Positions 43,867 through 49,516 of a stretch of 64,000 bases of DNA are shown here, in pieces. The stretch is from Parafrankia irregularis (GTDB taxonomy: Bacteria > Actinomycetota > Actinomycetes > Frankiales > Frankiaceae): assembly GCF_001536285.1 (NCBI RefSeq), contig NZ_FAOZ01000003.1:310001-374000 (forward strand), in the 5' to 3' direction. The notes under the pieces are model-generated. The model did not search any database and was not told where the DNA came from. It saw only the letters and a list, made by a program, of their open reading frames with translations. The stretch's first letter is position 1, and every line of letters starts with the position of its first letter. Made by a program: the position numbers and the translations under genes.

Positions 43867-44906
43867 GGGCGGAGAAGCACCTTGCCGACGGCCCGGCGCT
43901 CCTCCAGGCGGGACTGCGCCGCGGCGGCGTCGGCGAGCGGGAACTCCTCGTCCACCGGCGTCACCAGACCGCCACGCCAGTAACGCTCCAGCACCTCGCC
44001 GAACTCGCGGGCCGGGTACGGGTCGGAGCCGAGCAGCTTCAGGCCGAAGTGGAAGCTGTATTCCAGCGGCACCGTCGCCTCGGCGCCGGAGGTGTCGCCG
44101 ACGAACACCAGCCGCCCGCGGGGCGCCAGGCTGAACAGGGACGCCGGCCACGTCGCCGGGCCGACATGGTCGAGCACCATGTCCACACCGCGGCCGTCGG
44201 TCGCCTCCCGTACCGCGCCCACCACCTGCTCGGATGGTGTGTCCGCCCCGGCGAGGATCAGATGGTCGGCGCCGATGCCGCCGGCGAACGCCAGCTTGTC
44301 GGCGCTGCTCGCGGTCGCGATGACGGTCGCTCCGAGCTGCTTGGCGAGCTGCACCGCGGCGAGGCTCACCCCGCTGGCCGCGGCGTGCACCAGCAGCGTC
44401 TCGCCTTCGCGAAGCCCACCGACCGGGCTCAGCGCGTGCCAGGCCGTCGTCCAGATCGTCGGCAGCAGCGCCGCCTCCGCCAGCGGTACATGATCGGGAA
44501 CGAGATGTGCGTTCAACGCGGGGACCAGCACATATTCGGCGTAGCCGCCGGGAGCGTTGCCGCCGAGCACCCGCGTGTCCGGGCAGAAACCGTCGTTGCC
44601 CCGCAGGCAGGTCTCGCACTTCCAGCACGGCACCGCCGGATTGACCACCACCCGGTCGCCCTCGCGCAGCTCACCGGCCGCCGGGCCGACCGCCACGACC
44701 GTGCCGGCGATATCCATTCCCGCGATATGCGGGGACGCGAACCCGGGTATCTTCGCCGGACCGCGGCGCTGCATGACGTCCAGGTGGTTCAGACCGCAGG
44801 CCGCGACCTGGACGACGACCTCGCCGGCCCCCGGAACAGGGTCGGGAACAGTCTCGACCGCGAGCACCTCCACGCCACCGAACCCGTGCTGTACGACCGC
44901 CCGCAC
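43863..44906 (-). CDS. Zinc-type medium-chain dehydrogenase/reductase
   Basis: The 347-residue MDR has a GroES-like N-terminal domain (ACGLNHLDVMQRRG), a structural zinc loop with four Cys (CWKCETCLRGNDGFC), and a Rossmann region VHAAASGVSLAAVQLAKQLG. The catalytic zinc His-Glu pair is not in its usual GHE form (PHIAGMDIAG), so a quinone-oxidoreductase or enoyl-reductase-like activity is possible. GTG 44906 has AGGAGG five bases upstream. It is the first gene of the seven-gene operon, with promoter element C about 120 bp upstream. Confidence 0.93.
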   Translation of the reverse strand: MRAVVQHGFGGVEVLAVETVPDPVPGAGEVVVQVAACGLNHLDVMQRRGPAKIPGFASPHIAGMDIAGTVVAVGPAAGELREGDRVVVNPAVPCWKCETCLRGNDGFCPDTRVLGGNAPGGYAEYVLVPALNAHLVPDHVPLAEAALLPTIWTTAWHALSPVGGLREGETLLVHAAASGVSLAAVQLAKQLGATVIATASSADKLAFAGGIGADHLILAGADTPSEQVVGAVREATDGRGVDMVLDHVGPATWPASLFSLAPRGRLVFVGDTSGAEATVPLEYSFHFGLKLLGSDPYPAREFGEVLERYWRGGLVTPVDEEFPLADAAAAQSRLEERRAVGKVLLRP

Positions 44907-45026
44907 TCACGCCTCCTGTAGTTCTGGCAGTTGTCCATGCCACCGCCGACCAGAGCCGGTGCAGGTCATTTCCCTGGTGAGCCGGCCGGGCGGGGATTCG
45001 GCGGAGCCGTTTCCCGCGCCGGCACC

Positions 45027-45071
45027 GACGCTAGGTCCCGGCGGCGTCAGGCCCGATGTGCCGGGCGCACA
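45027..45071 (-). promoter_or_regulatory. Shared promoter/operator, site C (seven-gene operon)
   Basis: Plus-strand GACGCTAGG (45027-45035), 21 bp spacer, then the perfect-arm dyad TGTGC-CGGGC-GCACA (45057-45071) followed by AA. On the minus strand the -10-like TAGCGT lies about 33 bp downstream of the dyad centre, and the MDR start is about 120 bp further. The arrangement is the same as at sites A (11780) and B (49381). Confidence 0.75.
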
Positions 45072-45149
45072 AACGCTGGTCGGACCCGCCCGCTCGGCGA
45101 CGGTCACCGGAACTGCCAGGACAGCGGACGTAGCACTCCCGAAACGGAG

Positions 45150-45182
45150 CACGCCGGGCGACATGATCAGTCGCCCGGCGTG
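45150..45182 (-). terminator. Strong 13-bp hairpin
   Basis: CACGCCGGGCGAC (45150-45162) and GTCGCCCGGCGTG (45170-45182) form a perfect 13-bp stem with a 7-base loop. It lies about 107 bases after the stop of the minus-strand gene at 45290 and upstream of promoter C. A terminator insulating the seven-gene operon is the simplest reading. No T-run follows. Confidence 0.65.
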
Positions 45183-45289
45183 GCCAGGGGATAGGGGATG
45201 CCGAGGAGGGGCGAGGTGCCGGCCGTCCACGGCCGTCGTGCGGTCAGAACGGATCAGGACGCGACCTCAGGACGGACCAGGACTGGGCC

Positions 45290-45592
45290 TCAGGACGGGA
45301 CCTGTACCGCGTAGACCTGCTCGTGGTCGGCGGGTGTCCACATCCAGCCGGCGCCCAACCGGGAGCCCAGCACGTCGGCCGCGCGCACCGGGTACGGCTC
45401 CTCCGGATTCGTCATTCCCCACCGCCTCGCGATCGTGTGAGCTTCGGCACGCGCGGAGGTGATCGCCTCCTCCTCATCCGCGTACACACCGATGATCCTC
45501 AACACCGGCTCCTCGATGATTCCGCATTCAATGCATCCGACCTTGCAGACGAGCCAGCTCACGTTACTTCGCACCGAACCCACCCTCCGCAT
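45290..45592 (-). CDS. Small hypothetical cysteine-containing protein
   Basis: This 100-residue product has no family I recognise. Three Cys lie near the N-terminus (LVCKVGCIECGI), followed by a short alpha/beta pattern (VLRIIGVYADEEEAITSARA, EAHTIARRWGM) and a C-terminus PADHEQVYAVQVPS. The two CxxC-like spacings could bind a metal or iron-sulfur cluster. ATG 45592 is used; GTG 45574, preceded by GGAGGG, is a good alternative. It is monocistronic on the minus strand and followed by a strong hairpin. Confidence 0.6.
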   Translation of the reverse strand: MRRVGSVRSNVSWLVCKVGCIECGIIEEPVLRIIGVYADEEEAITSARAEAHTIARRWGMTNPEEPYPVRAADVLGSRLGAGWMWTPADHEQVYAVQVPS

Positions 45593-45864
45593 TCACGATA
45601 TTTCCAGGTGCCGACGCCCCGCTCCTGAACCGCCGAACGAGCGACTTTCAGAATGCGCGACAACAACGTGAGTTCAGGCGAACTCACGGCGGCCAGGTTA
45701 CGTAGCAGACCATCGGGAACCGCGCTGAGCCCGTTATGGGGTGGGCCACCGGTCAGCCGCACGCCGCTGACCAGCCATCGGCCGCCGGAACAGCCCGAGA
45801 TCCGGAACCATCGGCAGACACGAAAGGTGGGCGAGGGCGAATCACCCGCGGTGTTCGATCACGC

Positions 45865-46440
45865 TCACTTCGGCAGGCTGGCGGGTTCCGGCGTACCTGG
45901 AAGGCCCCCGGGCGGATCCGCCGGACTGCCGTCGAGCCGGGCCCGGCTCTGCGCGACAAGCCGCTGGACCTCCAGCTCGACCTGCTCCGCGTCAAGCCCC
46001 AGCGACCGGCCTATGTGGGCTGACCAGACCTCGGAACGCAGATTCGTCTCGAAGTCGATGTCGGCACGGATGTTGTCCCGGGCAGCCTGGCGATTCTGGC
46101 TCACCATGACGAAGGTCGACAGGAAGATCGCCTCCAGGCTGACGACCATCGTGAGCAGACCGAACGGGTACGGGTCGAAGACCGCCGCCTTGCCGAACAC
46201 GCCCAGGTTGACCAGGATCCATCCGGCGAACCACACCGCGTGCAGATAGGCGAAGCGCATCCTTCCCGCGGACCTGGTGATCGCGTCCGCGACCCGCTCC
46301 TCGGTCCCGCGCATGCGGGCGAAGGTCTCCCGCTCGTGGGGCAACGTGACCATCGAGCGGTGCGGCGTGGCGGTGACGCTGTCCGCAGGCGACGGCACGT
46401 TGGCGTCGCCTGCGCCCCGCTGCCCCGGCGTAAGGGTCAC
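45865..46440 (-). CDS. DUF1003 family membrane protein
   Basis: The 191-residue protein has two membrane helices (YLHAVWFAGWILVNLGVFG; FGLLTMVVSLEAIFLSTFVM) flanked by the DUF1003 hallmarks ERVADAITRSAGRMRF and VSQNRQAARDNIRADID. GTG 46440 is chosen because GGAGGAG lies about seven bases upstream; it adds a ~50-residue variable N-terminus to the conserved region. The C-terminus is Pro/Gly-rich. Biochemical role is unknown for the family. It is isolated on the minus strand, 162 bp after PucR2. Confidence 0.9.
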   Translation of the reverse strand: MTLTPGQRGAGDANVPSPADSVTATPHRSMVTLPHERETFARMRGTEERVADAITRSAGRMRFAYLHAVWFAGWILVNLGVFGKAAVFDPYPFGLLTMVVSLEAIFLSTFVMVSQNRQAARDNIRADIDFETNLRSEVWSAHIGRSLGLDAEQVELEVQRLVAQSRARLDGSPADPPGGLPGTPEPASLPK

Positions 46441-46602
46441 GACGCGTCTCCTCCTGCCCGGCCTGTCGGCCTCCCGGCGCTCACCATTCTCGCAAGGCCA
46501 TCGGCAACGGCGTTGCCCGCGGACGGCCCAAGCTGGCCACATCTGCGGGCTCATCCGGGCGGTACCGGACCTGGTGCCCTGGCGGCCCGGGAGGCCGGGA
46601 GG

Positions 46603-47994
46603 CTACGTCGGAACCGGCCGACGCTCGGTGACCGACTCGTCGGCGGAAGCCGTGGGCGCCGCCGACAGTGCCTGGAGGACCTCGCGGGCCACCACCGCGG
46701 CGTGCAGGCGCCACATGCGGGTCGGTTCGTCGTCCTGCAGACCGAGCAGTTCCCTGACCCGGTTCATCCGGTAGCCGACCGAGTTGCGGTGGACGTGGAT
46801 GCGTTCGGCCACCGCGGCCCGGCTGCCGTTGGTCTCCAACCAGGCCGCCAGGGTGACGAACAGGTCGGGCCGTTCGAGCAGCGGGCCGAGCTCGGCGCGG
46901 GTGAACGCCTCCAGACGGCTGCGCGGCACCGCGAGCAGCAGGCCGGCCAGACCCAGCTCCGAGTGCACCAGCGTCATCCCGTCGCCGCGATGGCGCAGCA
47001 GGGCCAGCACCGCCTCCGCCTCGCTGAACGAGGATGTCGTCTCGGCGAGGTCGAAGCCGTTGTCGGTGACGACCGGGCCGGCGGCCGCGAGGACGGGGCG
47101 GTCCGGCCCGACCATGCCCTGCAGACGGTCCCGGATGCGGCCGAGCTCGCGCTCGATGTCGCCGGTGAGCACCGTCCAGCCCAGCTCACCGTCCCGCGCG
47201 GTGGGCGACTCGATCCAGGTGAGGCCGGTGCCCCAGGCCCGCCCATGCCGGCCGTCGTAGAAGAACAGGGCGGCGGCGTGCGGAACGGCCAGGTCGAGAC
47301 CGAAGCGCGCGGCGGAGCGCAGCATCTCCTCGTGGCCTCGCGGTGATCCGAAACGGAGCTCGTTCGCCAGGCGGCTGGCGCTTTCCGCCCGCGCGGCGGC
47401 CTCCGCGTCCCGCCGCACCGCGACGATCGCCAGTGCGGTCCGCGCGGCGTTGACCAGTGCGTCGAGGCCATCCCGATCATCATCGGCGGCATCCTGGCCA
47501 GCGCTGCCGGCTTCCGTTTCCGGGGCCGGCGGGCCGACGCCGATCAGGAGCAGCCCGACGTAGCGCGAGCCGGCCTGGACGGTCGCACCCCGGCCGCGCC
47601 AGCCGTCCTCACAGGTCACCTCGGTGTATCCGGGCCGGGTCAGCAACGCGGTCAGTCCGCCGCTCACTCCGGCCGCTGCCCCGGTCGATCCGGCTGACCC
47701 GGCCGTTCCCGCCGGGCCTGCCCAGCCGGTCGTTCCCGCCGGGCCCGGCGGGTTCGCCGCGACGACGTCGCCGTGCACGCCCAGCAGCCGGACCGGACGA
47801 CCGGCCGCGGCCGCGAGCCGGCGGACGACCGGGCGCCAGTCGCTGCCCGACAGCGCGAGCTCGGTCAGCTCCCGGGCCAGCGCGGCGATGTCCGGCGCGG
47901 GCCGGGTGATGTCCGGCGCAGGCCACGGACCGCCCTGGAGCTCGGTGGGTCCCTGCGGCGCCACAGTCGTCGCGACGCGGTTGCTGGATGACAC
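46603..47994 (-). CDS. PucR-family transcriptional regulator
   Basis: This regulator of about 463 residues has an N-terminal sensory region (VRLLGVHGDVVAANPPGPAG; Gly/Ala/Thr-rich loop near 110-130) and a central GGDEF-like region (WTVLTGDIERELGRIRDRL). The canonical C-terminal HTH is AVAERIHVHRNSVGYRMNRV. PucR proteins typically activate purine or amide catabolism genes in response to an intermediate. The start is uncertain: GTG 47994 is preferred over a TTG at 48081. It lies 149 bp downstream of the SnoaL-like gene and probably shares promoter B. It is the best candidate to bind the shared TGTGC dyads. Confidence 0.9.
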   Translation of the reverse strand: MSSSNRVATTVAPQGPTELQGGPWPAPDITRPAPDIAALARELTELALSGSDWRPVVRRLAAAAGRPVRLLGVHGDVVAANPPGPAGTTGWAGPAGTAGSAGSTGAAAGVSGGLTALLTRPGYTEVTCEDGWRGRGATVQAGSRYVGLLLIGVGPPAPETEAGSAGQDAADDDRDGLDALVNAARTALAIVAVRRDAEAAARAESASRLANELRFGSPRGHEEMLRSAARFGLDLAVPHAAALFFYDGRHGRAWGTGLTWIESPTARDGELGWTVLTGDIERELGRIRDRLQGMVGPDRPVLAAAGPVVTDNGFDLAETTSSFSEAEAVLALLRHRGDGMTLVHSELGLAGLLLAVPRSRLEAFTRAELGPLLERPDLFVTLAAWLETNGSRAAVAERIHVHRNSVGYRMNRVRELLGLQDDEPTRMWRLHAAVVAREVLQALSAAPTASADESVTERRPVPT

Positions 47995-48143
47995 CCTGGC
48001 GTCACGTCCTCTCGAGCCTGTGTCAGCGGTTGCGGGCTTCCCACCTGCGGGTTCGCAGGTCCACCGGGCAGGATTACACAACGCGGCGGCAGCTCGGAAC
48101 CGACGTGCGCAGATCCCGCGACGATGCGCCGGAGCGCGCCGGA

Positions 48144-48656
48144 TCAGTCCGCCGCGGCAGTCCCCTCCGGCGTCGCCGCGCCGTCGGCGGGCCGCGACCC
48201 GGCGGGAACCGCCCCGCTGTCCCAGTAGTCAACGCGGTGCGCGACCAGTCCAGCCCGCAGGGTAAGCAGCCACAGACCGCGAATCCGCAGCGCCCCCTCG
48301 GGCATCGACGCCGTCATCAGATACGGCACAGCGACCCGATCACCGGCCGCGACCGGGTCGGCGTCCGGGACGTACCGCAGCCCCGGGAACGCCGCGAGGA
48401 AGCCTGGCAGGCGCTCCCGGTAGGCAGCCCGCCCCACACAGCCCCGGCCCGCCGGCGAGGCGTGCTCGTTGCGGAAGTCCTCGGTCACACAGGCCGCGAC
48501 AGCATCCGGATCACCGGCGTTCAGCGCCGCGATGTAGGCCGCGGCCGGCCGGGGCAGGCCGGTCCACGTCGCCTGCTCTCCGCCGAGTGCCTGCTCTCCG
48601 CGCACCTGCTCTCCGCCGAGTGCCGAGGTTCCGTCCGTGGGTGGTGCAAAGGTCAC
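48144..48656 (-). CDS. SnoaL-like (NTF2 superfamily) protein
   Basis: The 170-residue cone-fold protein has AAYIAALNAGDPDAVAACVT, DFRNEHASPAGRGCVGRAAY, FLAAFPGLRYVPD and VDYWDSG. This is the usual order of ester-cyclase/hydroxylase-like SnoaL proteins, though catalysis is not assured. GTG 48656 overlaps the VOC stop as GTGA. The first ~25 residues include a repeated GEQ motif from a short DNA repeat. Its neighbours are a VOC protein and PucR2. Confidence 0.85.
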   Translation of the reverse strand: MTFAPPTDGTSALGGEQVRGEQALGGEQATWTGLPRPAAAYIAALNAGDPDAVAACVTEDFRNEHASPAGRGCVGRAAYRERLPGFLAAFPGLRYVPDADPVAAGDRVAVPYLMTASMPEGALRIRGLWLLTLRAGLVAHRVDYWDSGAVPAGSRPADGAATPEGTAAAD

Positions 48657-49231
48657 GACTTCGGGCCCCACAGTTCGCGGACGGTCGAGAAAACCCGCTG
48701 GTTGTGGCTGAACTCGATCACGTTGCCGTCCGGGTCGGTGACGGCGCAGATGTAGCCGATCGGGTCGGGCATGTCCCGGGGCTCCCAGTGCAGGCAGCCG
48801 GCGTCCCGGGCCCGGTCGGCGGCCTTGTCGACGTCCGCGCGGGTGGGCAGCTCGATGCCGATGTGCGCGAACGGCTTCATGATCCCCTGCTGGCTGCCGC
48901 GCGCGTTGTTGAACGCGGCGAGGACCAGCACGAACGGCGTCTCCCACTGGCCGGGGTTGGACAGCCAGGCGTTGCGGCCGTCGGCGTCCTCCCGCTCGGC
49001 CACCACGACCAGCGGAGTCATGCTCGTGTAGAAGGCGACGGACGCGTCCAGGTCACCCGACGGAAGGGCGATGTGGGTCCAGCGCGGCTGCGCGAGCCCC
49101 GGCCCGCCCGTGACCGCGGCGGCACTGTCACTCTCAGACCGCGGGCTCTCGGGCCGCACGCTCTCAGGCCGCACGCTCTCAGGCCGCGATGTCGTCTCAG
49201 GCCGCGCTGCTGTTGTCGCTTCGATCGTCAC
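48653..49231 (-). CDS. VOC family glyoxalase/bleomycin-resistance/dioxygenase protein
   Basis: The 192-residue protein has a repetitive N-terminal tail (RPESVRPESVRPESPRSES) and then a complete VOC domain. The domain shows WTHIALPSGDLDASVAFYTS, FAHIGIELPTRADVDKAADR, and the C-terminal metal Glu in TDPDGNVIEFSHN. The two metal His (THIAL, AHIGI) and Glu are all present, so a metal-dependent dioxygenase or glyoxalase role is plausible. GTG 49231 is about 150 bases downstream of promoter element B. It is followed by SnoaL-like and PucR2 genes. Confidence 0.9.
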   Translation of the reverse strand: MTIEATTAARPETTSRPESVRPESVRPESPRSESDSAAAVTGGPGLAQPRWTHIALPSGDLDASVAFYTSMTPLVVVAEREDADGRNAWLSNPGQWETPFVLVLAAFNNARGSQQGIMKPFAHIGIELPTRADVDKAADRARDAGCLHWEPRDMPDPIGYICAVTDPDGNVIEFSHNQRVFSTVRELWGPKS

Positions 49232-49380
49232 CCGACGTCACTCCTCATGCTCCGCCCACGTGGCGAGATGGTGCGTCCACGTGGTCCGCCTGTCGCTGTC
49301 GCTCCCCGCCCGGCCGTCTGGAACTCCTACCCGGTTCGGCCGCCGGTGCCACGTCCGCCGGGCACCCAGCGTCGTGCCGA

Positions 49381-49426
49381 GATGCTAGGAACGGCCCGGT
49401 ACCCGCACCGATGTGCCAGAAGCACA
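49381..49426 (-). promoter_or_regulatory. Shared promoter/operator, site B (VOC-SnoaL unit)
   Basis: Plus-strand GATGCTAGG (49381-49389), 22 bp spacer, then the dyad TGTGC-CAGAA-GCACA (49412-49426) followed by AAA. It lies in the divergent region between the VOC gene (minus) and the HATPase-PP2C gene (plus). On the minus strand TAGCAT is a -10-like element downstream of the dyad. It nearly repeats sites A and C. Confidence 0.75.
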
Positions 49427-49516
49427 AAAGATCCGGGCTACCAGCCCGGTGCGCCGGGTCCGCGTTACACGTTCCGGTCGCGGCCGCGACCGGTCTGGCC
49501 GGCTAGGCATCCCCGA

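Noticed and set aside
45150-45182. Hairpin considered as a riboswitch or attenuator for the seven-gene operon
   Set aside because: It lies upstream of the predicted promoter C and so would not be in that operon's mRNA. A terminator for the preceding small gene is simpler.
48587-49516. N-terminal extension of the HATPase-PP2C gene
   Set aside because: The extension overlaps the VOC and SnoaL genes and promoter B on the other strand, and its sequence is low-complexity. The domain starts after ATG 49517.
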